Source of the DNA: Streptomyces sp. HM190
GTDB lineage: Bacteria; Actinomycetota; Actinomycetes; Streptomycetales; Streptomycetaceae
Direction of reading: 5' to 3'
Length of the DNA stretch: 64,000 bases
Assembly: GCF_009857135.1 (NCBI RefSeq)
Contig: NZ_CP047318.1
Span: forward strand, 5,456,001 to 5,520,000
Shown: piece by piece, positions 37,431-46,214 of the stretch
How positions within the stretch are numbered: position 1 is the first letter of the stretch
Layout of the letters: each line of letters opens with the position of its first letter
The notes under the pieces: generated by a model
What the model saw: only the letters and a program-made list of their open reading frames with translations
Database searches by the model: none
What the model was told of the DNA's origin: nothing
Translations under genes and position numbers: made by a program

Positions 37431-37457
37431 GGCCGGTCGCGCGGTTGCCCGCGCCCC
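37431..37457. repeat. dispersed Streptomyces intergenic repeat, copy 1
   Basis: GGTCGCGCGGTTGCCCGCG with flanking GGCC and CCCC matches the GGTCGCGCAGTTCCCCGCG repeat that I recall as common between Streptomyces genes. It lies between pmm and purine nucleoside phosphorylase. A second copy is at 39047. Confidence 0.6.
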
Positions 37458-37539
37458 AGGAGGTCCGGCCCCGGCGGGCCGGCCTTCAGGGGGTGCCGCC
37501 GTCGGGATGACGCACCCGCGGCCCCGAGCTCCGCCGCGG

Positions 37540-38364
37540 CTACAGGCGGTCCAGCACCTGTGTCAGCAGCTCGCCCATGCGGGTCGCCGAGTCGCGGCCG
37601 GCCTGCAGGACCTCCTCGTGGTTGAGGGGCTCACCGGTCATGCCGGCGGCGAGGTTGGTGACCAGGGAGATGCCCAGCACCTCCGCACCCGCCTCACGCG
37701 CGGCGATGGCCTCCAGGACCGTCGACATGCCGACGAGGTCCGCGCCGATGACGCGGGCCATGCGGATCTCCGCCGGGGTCTCGTAGTGCGGGCCCGTGAA
37801 CTGCGCGTAGACGCCCTCCTCCAGGGTGGGGTCGATCTCCTTGCACAGGGCGCGCAGGCGCGGCGAGTACAGGTCCGTCAGGTCGACGAAGTTCGCGCCG
37901 ACGATCGGCGACGTCGCCGTCAGGTTCAGGTGGTCGCTGATCAGGACCGGCTGGCCGGGGCGCATGCCCTCGCGGAGACCACCGCAGCCGTTGGTCAGGA
38001 CGATCGTCTTGACGCCGGCGGCGACGGCCGTCCGGACGCCGTGCGCGACGGCGGCGACACCGCGGCCCTCGTAGTAGTGGGTGCGGCCCAGGAACACGAG
38101 CGCGCGCCTGTCACCGATCCGGTACGAGCGGATCTTGCCGCCGTGACCCTCCACCGCCGGCGGCGGGAAGCCGGGCAGCTCGGTGACCTGGAACTCGGCC
38201 TCGGGGGCGCCGAGCGCGTCCACGGCCGGGGCCCAGCCGGAGCCCATCACGAGGGCGACGTCGTGGGTCTCGGCGCCCGTGAGCTCCCGCAGGCGCGTGG
38301 CGGCGGCGTCGGCGGCGGCGTAGGGGTCGCCCTGGATGTCGTCCGGAAGAAGAGAAGCGTTCAC
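37540..38364 (-). CDS. purine nucleoside phosphorylase
   Basis: 274 residues, trimeric PNP family (NP-II). It cleaves inosine, guanosine and deoxy forms with phosphate. Visible motifs: VMGSGWAPAVDAL near residue 40, GRTHYYEGRG, VLTNGCGGLREGM, LISDHLNLT, and the base site AQFTGPHYETPAEI with VGMSTVLEAIAA. GTG 38364 is 23 bp from the palindromic operator. It takes inosine produced by adenosine deaminase. It is in the same orientation as, and upstream of, the phosphomannomutase gene, 209 bp apart. Confidence 0.95.
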   Translation of the reverse strand: MNASLLPDDIQGDPYAAADAAATRLRELTGAETHDVALVMGSGWAPAVDALGAPEAEFQVTELPGFPPPAVEGHGGKIRSYRIGDRRALVFLGRTHYYEGRGVAAVAHGVRTAVAAGVKTIVLTNGCGGLREGMRPGQPVLISDHLNLTATSPIVGANFVDLTDLYSPRLRALCKEIDPTLEEGVYAQFTGPHYETPAEIRMARVIGADLVGMSTVLEAIAAREAGAEVLGISLVTNLAAGMTGEPLNHEEVLQAGRDSATRMGELLTQVLDRL

Positions 38365-38387
38365 GCGACGAGAGTATCCGGTCTGGG

Positions 38388-38401
38388 CCTACGCGCGTAG
38401 A
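38388..38401. promoter_or_regulatory. nucleoside-regulon palindrome, site 6
   Basis: CCTACGCGCGTAGA contains the perfect 12-bp core, 23 bp upstream of the purine nucleoside phosphorylase start on the minus strand. Confidence 0.82.
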
Positions 38402-38521
38402 TGGCAAGCCTCACGGGATGGGGATCGTTGTCTTCTCGTTTCCCGCCGACGGGGGTTCGGGGCGCGGCGCCGGGCCTGGCGGGGTGCCGGGCGGACTCCG
38501 GGGTGAGTGTGGGGCGGACCC

Positions 38522-38959
38522 TCAGCAGGGGCGCTTGCGGAGTTCCATCACGTAGTCGTGCGGGGCTCCCGCGGACTCCGCGGCGTCGGCGATCTCGCCG
38601 AGGTAGCGGGCCGAGGGCAAGCCGCCCTCGTAGCCGTTGAGGACGTAGACCCAGGCCGGTTCCTCACCCTCCAGGGTGTGCACCCGCACCCGCATCCGGC
38701 GGTATATGTCGAGGCCGACGCCCACCCAGCGGTCCATCGCCTCCTCGTCCATCGGGGCGATCTCGTACAGCGCCACGAAGACCTGGGAGCGGGGGGCCTC
38801 GACGACCGTCGCGAGGGCGCCCTCCCAGCCCATGTGCTCGCCGCCGAACGTGAGGCGCCAGCCGTTCAGCCAGCCGGTGGCGCGCAGCGGGGAGTGGGGG
38901 GCGCGGCGGGACATCAGGCGGGCGTCGAGGTTGCCGGCGTAGGCGGCGTAGAGCGACAT
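38522..38959 (-). CDS. gamma-glutamylcyclotransferase-fold protein
   Basis: 145 residues from ATG 38959. SLYAAYAGNLDARLM at the start is the YGSNL-type phosphate-binding loop of the GGCT fold. LNGWRLTFGGE and ALATVVEAPRSQVFVALYEIAPMDEEAMDRWVG follow, with the catalytic-type Glu/Asp stretch. YVLNGYEGGLPSARYLGEIADAA is the C-terminal helix. Such proteins cleave gamma-glutamyl or similar bonds, but the true substrate is unknown. There is no clear ribosome site. Confidence 0.8.
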   Translation of the reverse strand: MSLYAAYAGNLDARLMSRRAPHSPLRATGWLNGWRLTFGGEHMGWEGALATVVEAPRSQVFVALYEIAPMDEEAMDRWVGVGLDIYRRMRVRVHTLEGEEPAWVYVLNGYEGGLPSARYLGEIADAAESAGAPHDYVMELRKRPC

Positions 38960-39046
38960 GGGGGAGAGCGTAAGCGCTTCGCCGGGGTGTGTGGGGCGGG
39001 AGGGGGTGGGGAGCACGGGGCGGTCTTCCGGAGGCGGGTCCGTCGG

Positions 39047-39074
39047 GGCTGGTCACGCGGTTCCCCGCGCCCCC
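39047..39074. repeat. dispersed Streptomyces intergenic repeat, copy 2
   Basis: GGTCACGCGGTTCCCCGCG flanked by GGCT and CCCC. It differs from the 37431 copy by a few bases and lies between the GGCT-fold gene and the flavoprotein gene. Confidence 0.6.
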
Positions 39075-39192
39075 GGACGGCCCCGCGGGCCGGTCCGGCG
39101 CGCCCCCGCCCGCGCTCGGTGCGCGTGGTCGTGCGGGGGCCCACCGGGACCGGCGCACCCCGACTCCGCCGCATTCGGGTTCGTACGGGACA

Positions 39193-40641
39193 ATGGAGCA
39201 CGTGACTCGGATCGTGATCATCGGTGGCGGACCCGGCGGATATGAAGCGGCGCTGGTGGCCGCGCAGCTCGGCGCGGAGGTGACCGTCGTCGACTGCGAC
39301 GGTCTGGGCGGGGCGTCGGTGCTGACCGACTGCGTGCCGTCGAAGACCCTCATCGCGACCGCCGAGGTGATGACCACCTTCGACTCGTCGTACGAGGAAC
39401 TGGGCATCATCGTCGCCGACGACACCCCCCACATCGACACGCCCGCGCGTGTCGTCGGGGTCGACCTCGGCAAGGTCAACCGGCGTGTGAAACGGCTCGC
39501 GCTGGCGCAGTCGCACGACATCACCGCCTCCGTGACGCGCGCCGGCGCGCGGGTCATGCGCGGGCGCGGGCGGCTGGAGGGCCAGCAGGACCTCGACGGG
39601 TCGCGCAAGGTCGTCGTCCGCGCCGCGGACGGCTCCGAGGAGACGCTGGTCGCCGACGCCGTCCTCATCGCCACCGGCGGTCACCCGCGGGAGCTGCCCG
39701 ACGCGCAGCCCGACGGGGAGCGGATCCTCAACTGGACACAGGTGTACGACCTCGACGAGCTGCCCGAAGAGCTGATCGTGGTCGGGTCCGGTGTGACGGG
39801 CGCCGAGTTCGCCGGCGCCTACCAGGCGCTCGGCTCGCGGGTCACCCTCGTGTCCAGCCGCGACCGCGTGCTGCCGGGCGAGGACCCGGACGCCGCCGCC
39901 GTCCTGGAGGACGTGTTCCGCCGCCGCGGCATGAACGTCATGGCGCGCTCCCGGGCCCAGTCCGCCAAGCGGGTCGGCGACCGTGTCGAGGTGACCCTCG
40001 CCGACGGGCGCGTCATCAGCGGCACCCACTGCCTGATGGCCGTCGGTGCCATTCCCAACAGCGCCGGCATGGGCCTGGAGGAGGCCGGGGTCAGGGTCAG
40101 GGACTCCGGGCACATCTGGACCGACAAGGTCTCCCGGACCTCGGCCCCCGGCGTGTACGCCGCCGGTGACGTCACCGGCGTGTTCGCCCTCGCCTCCGTG
40201 GCCGCCATGCAGGGCCGTATCGCCATGTACCACTTCCTCGGCGACGCGGTGGCCCCGCTCAACCTGAAGACCGTCTCGTCCAACGTCTTCACCGACCCCG
40301 AGATCGCCACCGTCGGCTACACCCAGGCCGACCTCGACGCCGGGATCATCGACGCCGTCGGGGTGAAGCTGCCGCTGCTGCGCAACCCGCGCGCCAAGAT
40401 GCAGGGCATCCGCGACGGCTTCGTCAAGATCTTCTGCCGGCCGGGCACCGGCATCGTCGTCGGCGGCGTCGTGGTCTCCCCGCGCGCCTCGGAACTGATT
40501 CACCCCATCTCGATCGCGGTCGACAACAACCTGACCGTCGAACAGATCGCGAACGCGTTCACCGTGTACCCGTCCCTGTCGGGCTCGATCGCCGAGGTCG
40601 CCCGCCAGCTCCACACCCGCAAGGCGGGCGGCGGCGTCTGA
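39193..40641 (+). CDS. LpdA-like FAD-dependent pyridine nucleotide-disulfide family reductase
   Basis: 482 residues. FAD site IIGGGPGGYEAALVAAQLGAEV, NAD(P) site VVGSGVTGAEFAGAYQALG, second FAD site APGVYAAGDVTG, and the dimerisation domain from about residue 355. The redox motif is incomplete: LGGASVLTDCVPSKT keeps only the second Cys of the CxxxxC pair. This matches M. tuberculosis LpdA (Rv3303c), an NAD(P)H:quinone reductase rather than a lipoamide dehydrogenase. The terminal His-x-x-x-x-Glu dyad is also absent (LIHPISIAVDNNLT). It is thus not a lipoamide enzyme. Confidence 0.88.
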   Translation: MEHVTRIVIIGGGPGGYEAALVAAQLGAEVTVVDCDGLGGASVLTDCVPSKTLIATAEVMTTFDSSYEELGIIVADDTPHIDTPARVVGVDLGKVNRRVKRLALAQSHDITASVTRAGARVMRGRGRLEGQQDLDGSRKVVVRAADGSEETLVADAVLIATGGHPRELPDAQPDGERILNWTQVYDLDELPEELIVVGSGVTGAEFAGAYQALGSRVTLVSSRDRVLPGEDPDAAAVLEDVFRRRGMNVMARSRAQSAKRVGDRVEVTLADGRVISGTHCLMAVGAIPNSAGMGLEEAGVRVRDSGHIWTDKVSRTSAPGVYAAGDVTGVFALASVAAMQGRIAMYHFLGDAVAPLNLKTVSSNVFTDPEIATVGYTQADLDAGIIDAVGVKLPLLRNPRAKMQGIRDGFVKIFCRPGTGIVVGGVVVSPRASELIHPISIAVDNNLTVEQIANAFTVYPSLSGSIAEVARQLHTRKAGGGV

Positions 40642-40665
40642 CCAGGTCGCACGGCGCTACGAGGG

Positions 40666-40696
40666 CGGGTCCGGGCCGGACGACGGCACGGACCCG
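40666..40696 (+). terminator. hairpin after the LpdA-like gene
   Basis: CGGGTCCG (40666-40673) pairs with CGGACCCG (40689-40696) around a 15-base loop, 25 bp beyond the stop. Confidence 0.55.
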
Positions 40697-40785
40697 TCAC
40701 GTTTACGTCCCGGATGGTCCCTATATCACTCCTCGCCCCACGGTGCGAACAACTTCTGTTATTCGGCGCAAACTGCTGAAAGCAG

Positions 40786-41790
40786 ATGGTCGTTGGCGTT
40801 ACTGTCAGTTTCGTGTTCGCTGCAGAACGTCGTCAATTGATCCTCGAAATGGTGCGGGCCAATGGAGCCGTGTCGCTCCGTGAGCTCGCCCGCGTCGTCC
40901 AGACCTCCGAAGTGACCGTACGGCGGGACGTGCGCGCTCTGGAGGCAGAAGGACTCCTCGACCGCCGGCACGGCGGTGCGGTATTGCCGGGCGGGTTCAC
41001 GCGGGAGTCCGGCTTTCCGCAGAAGTCTCATCTCGCGACCGCCGAGAAGACGGCCATCGCCGACCTCGCCGCGAGCCTCGTCGAAGAGGGCGAGGCCATC
41101 GTGGTCGGGGCGGGGACCACCACGCAGGAGCTGGCGCGCCGGCTCGCGCGGGTCCCCGGGCTGACCGTCGTCACCAACTCCCTGCTGGTGGCCCAGGCGT
41201 TGGCCCACGCCAACCGTGTGGAAGTCGTGATGACCGGCGGCACCCTGCGCGGTTCCAACTACGCCCTGGTCGGCTCCGGTGCCGAGCAGTCCCTCCAGGG
41301 GCTGCGCGTCTCCAAGGCCTTCCTCTCCGGGAGCGGGCTGACCGCCGAGCGCGGCCTGTCCACGTCCAACATGCTGTCGGCGTCCGTCGACCGGGCGCTG
41401 GTCCAGGCCGCCGCCGAGGTCGTCGTCCTCGCCGACCACACCAAACTGGGCACCGACACGATGTTCCAGACGGTGCCGACCGATGTGATCACCCGACTGG
41501 TCACCGACGACCCGCCGGGCCACGACGACCGCGCGGTCACCGAGTTGCAGGCGCTGGCCGATCAGGGCGTGCAGATCTCCGTGGCCGGGGCGTCGGGCGG
41601 CGGCACCGGCGGCGATCCCGTACCGGCACGCCAGTCCCGCCGGGACATGCCGCTCCCGGGCCCCCGCCGGAACCAGGTCCACGGCACCGCGCCCCAGTTG
41701 CGCACCGCCACGGTGCTCGGGGAACAGCCGCCGACCGGCGAGCGTGAGCGCGAGCGAGCGGCCCGCGTGGCGGACCTGCGCCGCCGGTGA
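40786..41790 (+). CDS. DeoR-family transcriptional regulator
   Basis: 334 residues from ATG 40786; GTG 40813 (starting VFAAERRQL) is a likely alternative. The HTH is VSLRELARVVQTSEVTVRRDVRALEAEGLLDRRHGGA, the DeoR signature. The DeoRC effector domain has GEAIVVGAGTTTQELA, TNSLLVAQAL, MTGGTLRGSN and VLADHTKLG; it usually senses a sugar phosphate. The last 70 residues are disordered. The upstream DNA is AT-rich, with TATATCA and TGTTATT. It is a candidate regulator for the nucleoside palindromes but has none at its own promoter. Confidence 0.9.
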   Translation: MVVGVTVSFVFAAERRQLILEMVRANGAVSLRELARVVQTSEVTVRRDVRALEAEGLLDRRHGGAVLPGGFTRESGFPQKSHLATAEKTAIADLAASLVEEGEAIVVGAGTTTQELARRLARVPGLTVVTNSLLVAQALAHANRVEVVMTGGTLRGSNYALVGSGAEQSLQGLRVSKAFLSGSGLTAERGLSTSNMLSASVDRALVQAAAEVVVLADHTKLGTDTMFQTVPTDVITRLVTDDPPGHDDRAVTELQALADQGVQISVAGASGGGTGGDPVPARQSRRDMPLPGPRRNQVHGTAPQLRTATVLGEQPPTGERERERAARVADLRRR

Positions 41791-41820
41791 ACACGGCGGC
41801 GACGCCACGAGCCAGCCCTG

Positions 41821-41940
41821 CGGTGGTGAGTCCGCGGTGGTGAGCCCTGTGTTGGTGAGTCCGCGGTCGTGAGTCCGCGGTCGTCAGTCCGTGGACGTGG
41901 GCCCTGCGGACCAGAGCCTCGCGGACGTGGGCCCTGCGGA
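41821..41940. repeat. imperfect tandem repeats in the deoR-tetR gap
   Basis: CGGTGGTGAGTCCG-like units of about 14 bp recur four or five times in 41821-41890. Then GGACGTGGGCCCTGCGGA occurs at 41893-41910 and 41923-41940, exactly 30 bp apart. The 303-bp gap 41791-42093 has no gene that I can support. Confidence 0.65.
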
Positions 41941-42093
41941 CGCGGCCGCCGTCGTCACCGGCCGCCCGTTCACCGCGGCTGTGGGCTGACGGCCCATCAC
42001 CGTGTGGGGACGCTCGTTCGCGGTGGTTCCGGACCGCCGGTGCGCCACGGCTTCGGAGCGGCCGGGGCAGCGCGGCTCCGGGCCGCCCGTCCG

Positions 42094-42756
42094 CTACGGC
42101 TTCAGGCCGCGCAGGGTCAGGGTCAGCAGGCGGTCGGCCAGCTCCGGATCGTCCGGGGTCTCCTCCGCCGCCAGCGCGATCGCGTGGGTCAGCTGGAGCA
42201 GATCACCGACCGACACGTCCTCCCGTACGGCGTGAGCCCGCTGCGCCCGCGTCAGCAGGGCCGTGCCCGCCTCGCGGATCGGGGCGCAGCACCGGGCCAG
42301 GTCCGAGGCGTCCGCCTCACTGCCCGAGTCGGCGTACGACACCGCCATGAGTGCCTTCGCCAGACCCCGGTATTCACTCGCACGAGTGATGAGGTCGCGC
42401 AGCCAGGTGACCAGTGCGGTGCATGGGTGGGGTGCGTCGAGCTGCTCCCGGGCCCGGGCCAGCAGCTCCCGCACCGCGTCCTCGAAGACCGCGCCGAGGA
42501 GGGCCTGGCGGTTCGGGAAGTGGCGGTACAGCGTGCCGATCCCGACGTCCGCACGGCGGGCGATGTCCTCCAGCGAGGCGGTCGTGCCATGGGCGGCGAA
42601 GGCGAGACGGGCCGCTGTGAGGAGACGCTCGTGGTTGCGGCGGGCGTCGGCCCGCATGGGGCGGGCACCCGCCGGGCGCCGGGCCGCCGCCGGGCGCGCT
42701 CCTGCCGGGGGCCCGGCCGGGGTGGTGCTCACCGTGGTCTCACCTGCTCTCTTCAC
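42094..42756 (-). CDS. TetR-family transcriptional regulator
   Basis: 220 residues from GTG 42756; the first 30 are Pro/Ala-rich, and a start at ATG 42657 would remove them. The HTH is ERLLTAARLAFAAHGTTASLEDIARRADVGIGTLYRHFPNRQALL. The effector part (LVTWLRDLITRASEYRGLAKAL) resembles the SACE_7040-type C-terminal domain. It lies beside the carboxylase gene in the same direction, with a strong hairpin between. The target is unknown. Confidence 0.88.
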   Translation of the reverse strand: MKRAGETTVSTTPAGPPAGARPAAARRPAGARPMRADARRNHERLLTAARLAFAAHGTTASLEDIARRADVGIGTLYRHFPNRQALLGAVFEDAVRELLARAREQLDAPHPCTALVTWLRDLITRASEYRGLAKALMAVSYADSGSEADASDLARCCAPIREAGTALLTRAQRAHAVREDVSVGDLLQLTHAIALAAEETPDDPELADRLLTLTLRGLKP

Positions 42757-42830
42757 CGGGGCCCCTCACCGGAGTCCCTTCACGGGACCCCTTCAGCCTA
42801 GGAGCCCGGAGGACCGGGGGAGTTGTGCGG

Positions 42831-42885
42831 GTACGAAGACATGACCCCCGCTGCCCTGACGGGCGCGGGGGTCATGTCTTCGTAC
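42831..42885. terminator. 21-bp perfect hairpin after the acyl-CoA carboxylase gene
   Basis: 42831-42851 pairs without mismatch with 42865-42885 (GTACGAAGACATGACCCCCG side arms), loop 13. It lies 26 bp beyond the carboxylase stop on the minus strand, and would also insulate tetR. Confidence 0.9.
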
Positions 42886-42911
42886 GGTCGTACGGGTCGT
42901 CGTACGGGTGC

Positions 42912-44687
42912 TCAGTCCTTGATCTCGCAGATCGCCGCGCCCGACGTGATCGAGGCGCCGACCTCCGCGCTCAGGCCCTTGACCGTGCCGGAGCGGTGGG
43001 CGTTGAGGGGCTGCTCCATCTTCATGGCCTCCAGGACCACGATGAGGTCGCCCTCCTTGACCTCCTGCCCCTCCTCGACGGCGACCTTCACGATCGTGCC
43101 CTGCATCGGGGAGGCGAGGGTGTCGCCGGACGCCGCGGGACCCGACTTCTTCGCCGCGCGGCGCTTGGGCTTGGCGCCCGCGGCCAGGCCGGTGCGGGCC
43201 AGGGTCATGCCGAGCGCGGCGGGGAGGGAGACCTCCAGGCGCTTGCCGCCGACCTCGACGACGATCGTCTCGCGGTCCGACTCGTCCTCGGGCTCGGCGG
43301 TGTCCGAGGGAGCCGCGAACGGCTTGATCTCGTTGACGAACTCCGTCTCGATCCAGCGGGTGTGGACCGTGAACGGGTCGGTCGAGCCGGTGAGTTCGGG
43401 GGCGAACGCCGGGTCCTTCACGACCACGCGGTGGAACGGGAGGGCCGTGGCCATGCCCTCGACCTGGAACTCCTCCAGGGCGCGAGCGGCACGCTGCAGG
43501 GCCTGCTGCCGGGTGGCGCCGGTGACGATCAGCTTGGCCAGGAGGGAGTCCCAGGCCGGGCCGATGACACTGCCGGACTCCACGCCCGCGTCCAGACGGA
43601 CACCGGGACCGGACGGCGGGGTGAACGTGGTGACCGTGCCGGGGGCCGGGAGGAAGTTGCGTCCCGGGTCCTCGCCGTTGATGCGGAACTCGAACGAATG
43701 GCCGCGCATCGGCGGGTCGTCGTAGCCCAGCTCCTCGCCGTCGGCGATCCGGAACATCTCACGGACGAGGTCGATGCCGGTGACCTCCTCGGTGACCGGG
43801 TGCTCGACCTGGAGACGGGTGTTGACCTCCAGGAAGGAGATCGTGCCGTCCATGCCCACGAGGAACTCCACCGTGCCGGCGCCGACGTAGCCGGCCTCCT
43901 TCAGGATGGCCTTCGACGCGCGGTACAGCTCCGCGTTCTGCTCGGGCGACAGGAACGGCGCCGGGGCCTCCTCGACCAGCTTCTGGTGGCGGCGCTGGAG
44001 CGAGCAGTCACGGGTCGAGACGACGACCACGTTGCCGTGCTTGTCCGCCAGGCACTGGGTCTCGACGTGACGCGGCTTGTCCAGGTAGCGCTCCACGAAG
44101 CACTCGCCCCGGCCGAACGCCGCGACCGCCTCACGGACGGCCGAGTCGTACAGCTCGGGCACCTCTTCGAGGGTGCGGGCCACCTTCAGGCCGCGGCCAC
44201 CGCCGCCGAACGCCGCCTTGATGGCGATGGGCAGGCCGTTCTCCTCGGCGAACGCCACCACCTCGTCGGCGCCCGACACCGGGTCGGAGGTGCCCGCGAC
44301 GAGCGGCGCGCCCGCGCGCTGGGCGATGTGACGGGCCGCCACCTTGTCGCCGAGGTCGCGGATCGCCTGCGGCGGCGGGCCGATCCAGTTCAGGCCCGCG
44401 TCCAGCACCGCCTGGGCGAACTCCGCGTTCTCCGAGAGGAAGCCGTAACCCGGATGGATCGCGTCCGCTCCGGAGTCCTTGGCGGCCTGGAGCACCTTGG
44501 AGATGTCCAGGTAGCTGGTGGCGGGGGTGTCACCGCCCAGGGCGAACGCCTCGTCCGCGGCCCGCACATGCAGTGCGTCCCGGTCCGGATCCGCGTACAC
44601 GGCCACGCTCGCGATCCCGGCGTCCCGGCACGCCCGGGCGACGCGGACAGCGATTTCGCCTCGGTTGGCGATCAACACCTTGCGCAC
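42912..44687 (-). CDS. accA2: acyl-CoA carboxylase alpha subunit (biotin carboxylase + biotin carrier)
   Basis: 591 residues from GTG 44687, with AAGGAGAG upstream; the in-frame extension to 44774 is not needed. Biotin carboxylase domain: KVLIANRGEIAVRVARA, FGGGGRGLK (ATP grasp), FLEVNTRLQVEHPVTE. A BT linker follows, then the carrier domain with SPMQGTIVKV and the biotin-accepting Lys in EAMKMEQ. Length and ends fit S. coelicolor AccA1/AccA2, which partner AccB or PccB. The pccB and accE genes lie nearby. The carrier must be biotinylated, but the adjacent biotin ligase gene is frameshifted. Confidence 0.93.
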   Translation of the reverse strand: MRKVLIANRGEIAVRVARACRDAGIASVAVYADPDRDALHVRAADEAFALGGDTPATSYLDISKVLQAAKDSGADAIHPGYGFLSENAEFAQAVLDAGLNWIGPPPQAIRDLGDKVAARHIAQRAGAPLVAGTSDPVSGADEVVAFAEENGLPIAIKAAFGGGGRGLKVARTLEEVPELYDSAVREAVAAFGRGECFVERYLDKPRHVETQCLADKHGNVVVVSTRDCSLQRRHQKLVEEAPAPFLSPEQNAELYRASKAILKEAGYVGAGTVEFLVGMDGTISFLEVNTRLQVEHPVTEEVTGIDLVREMFRIADGEELGYDDPPMRGHSFEFRINGEDPGRNFLPAPGTVTTFTPPSGPGVRLDAGVESGSVIGPAWDSLLAKLIVTGATRQQALQRAARALEEFQVEGMATALPFHRVVVKDPAFAPELTGSTDPFTVHTRWIETEFVNEIKPFAAPSDTAEPEDESDRETIVVEVGGKRLEVSLPAALGMTLARTGLAAGAKPKRRAAKKSGPAASGDTLASPMQGTIVKVAVEEGQEVKEGDLIVVLEAMKMEQPLNAHRSGTVKGLSAEVGASITSGAAICEIKD

Positions 44688-44994
44688 GATGGCTCCCTCT
44701 CCTTGAAACAAGCCGAGTTTAGGGACTGCCGACACGGCGTTTCGACCCGTCCTCAATGGTGACCTTGCCCACACGGAGCGTGAATCGAGGCTCGCTCGAC
44801 CGGTGAAATCCCTTGTCGTACCGCATCACGCAGGACTCCACCCGAAAACCCTAGCCCTCCACTGTGGTCAAGGTCTCTGTGCGGCCGCGCTGCGGCCGGT
44901 TGGGTTTCTTTGTGGAATCCCTACTAATGGCCCAACGATTCTTTGCTCTCGTGAGAACCCTTGTCCCCGGGTTTACCCGTTAGTAGCGTTCGCG
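44688..44994. other. 307-bp divergent promoter region
   Basis: It lies between the divergent carboxylase and membrane-protein genes and has no coding signal. It is markedly less GC-rich near 44915-44990, where TTTGTGGAATCCCTACTAATGG and GGGTTTACCCGTTAGTAG are likely promoter sequences for the rightward gene. Confidence 0.5.
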
Positions 44995-45537
44995 ATGTCT
45001 CGAACACGTACTTGGGGTAACGATGCCCCGCGGGAACGGCGCGGCAGGGAAAGTGGGTGGGTGGCGGTGATCCGCAGACCGGTGGCGGTGGTCACGGCGA
45101 TCGTGCTGTTCGCGGAGGGGCTGGGGATCGCCCTGCTCCAGTGGTTCCTCGGCACCGTCGTCGACCGGCAGAAGATGTCCCTCGCCGGACTCGACCCCGA
45201 CGCGATGTCCCTGTCGTCGAAGGCCGGGGGTGTCGTCTTCGGGCTCTACTTCGTGTTCTGCGGGGTCGTCGCGCTGCTCGTCGCGGTACGGGACCGGCCC
45301 GCCGCCGGACTCGGGCGTGTCGTGCTCGTCAGCGCGGCCGTGGTGCACGGGCTGCTCGGCGCGCTCACGGTGGGGCTGGTCGGGTGGGGCGCGTTCGCCT
45401 TCATGATGGCGGTGCTGGCGCTCGTCGTGCTCACCCTGATGACCTACGACCGCAAGGCGGGCGCCGCGCAGCCGGGCTCCGGCGGCGAGGGCGCGCCGGC
45501 CGCGCCCGTCGCGCCGCCGGCCGCCGGAGCGTCCTGA
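44995..45537 (+). CDS. hypothetical integral membrane protein
   Basis: 180 residues from ATG 44995; a GTG at 45061 is also possible. A short basic leader is followed by four hydrophobic segments: VAVVTAIVLFAEGLGIALLQ, VFGLYFVFCGVVALLVAV, VLVSAAVVHGLLGALTVGL and FAFMMAVLALVVLTLM. The tail is Ala/Pro/Gly-rich. It resembles the conserved small four-helix proteins found next to maf in Streptomyces. No function recognised. Confidence 0.75.
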   Translation: MSRTRTWGNDAPRERRGRESGWVAVIRRPVAVVTAIVLFAEGLGIALLQWFLGTVVDRQKMSLAGLDPDAMSLSSKAGGVVFGLYFVFCGVVALLVAVRDRPAAGLGRVVLVSAAVVHGLLGALTVGLVGWGAFAFMMAVLALVVLTLMTYDRKAGAAQPGSGGEGAPAAPVAPPAAGAS

Positions 45538-45541
45538 GTCC

Positions 45542-46165
45542 CTACGGGGCCCGGGGGGTCCACAGGTCGGTGATGGCCACGTCCAGGTGGGCCAGGAGGC
45601 GGCGGACCAGCGGGAGGCTGATGCCGATCACGTTGCCGTGGTCGCCGTCGATGCCGTCGATGAACGGGGCCGAGCGGCCGTCCAGGGTGAACGCGCCCGC
45701 GACGTAGAGGGGTTCGCCCGAGGCCACGTACGCGGCGATCTCCTCGTCGCTGGGCTCGCCGAAGTGGACGACCGTGGAGGCGGTCGCGGAGGCGTAGCGG
45801 CCGGTGGCGGTGTCGTAGACGCAGTGGCCGGTCTGGAGGGTGCCGGCACGGCCGCGCATCGCCTTCCAGCGGGCCGTGGCCTCCTCGGCGTCGGCGGGCT
45901 TGCCGAGGGCTTCGCCGTCCAGGTCGAGCACCGAGTCGCAGCCGATGACGAGGGCGCCCTTGACTTCGGGCTTCGCCGCGACGACGGAGGCCTTGGCCTC
46001 GGCGAGGGCGAGCGCCAGCTCGGCGGGGGTGGGGGCGGTGACGGCGTCCTCGTCCACTCCGCTGACGATCACCTCGGGGGCCAGGCCGGCCTGGCGGAGC
46101 AGGTTGAGGCGGGCGGGGGACTGGGAGGCCAGCACCAGGCGGCGGCGGGGGTGCGGTTCGGTCAT
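45542..46165 (-). CDS. maf: Maf-like nucleotide pyrophosphatase
   Basis: 207 residues. It hydrolyses non-canonical or pyrimidine nucleoside triphosphates, a housecleaning role. The motif VLASQSPARLNLLRQAG is at the N-terminus, with VIGCDSVLDLDGEALGKP as the catalytic Asp-containing block and IDGDHGNVIGISLPLVRRLL at the end. In actinobacteria maf lies inside the acyl-CoA carboxylase cluster, as here between accA and accE. It ends 4 bp from the convergent membrane-protein stop. Confidence 0.92.
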   Translation of the reverse strand: MTEPHPRRRLVLASQSPARLNLLRQAGLAPEVIVSGVDEDAVTAPTPAELALALAEAKASVVAAKPEVKGALVIGCDSVLDLDGEALGKPADAEEATARWKAMRGRAGTLQTGHCVYDTATGRYASATASTVVHFGEPSDEEIAAYVASGEPLYVAGAFTLDGRSAPFIDGIDGDHGNVIGISLPLVRRLLAHLDVAITDLWTPRAP

Positions 46166-46214
46166 GCGGTCAGGGTAGCGGCGGGCGCCGGACGGCCGGG
46201 CCGCCGCCGGGCGC

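Noticed and set aside
44803..44994. 64-codon extension of the membrane-protein frame
   Set aside because: It has no ribosome site, and its sequence (many Cys, Pro, His) looks non-coding. It covers the likely promoter.
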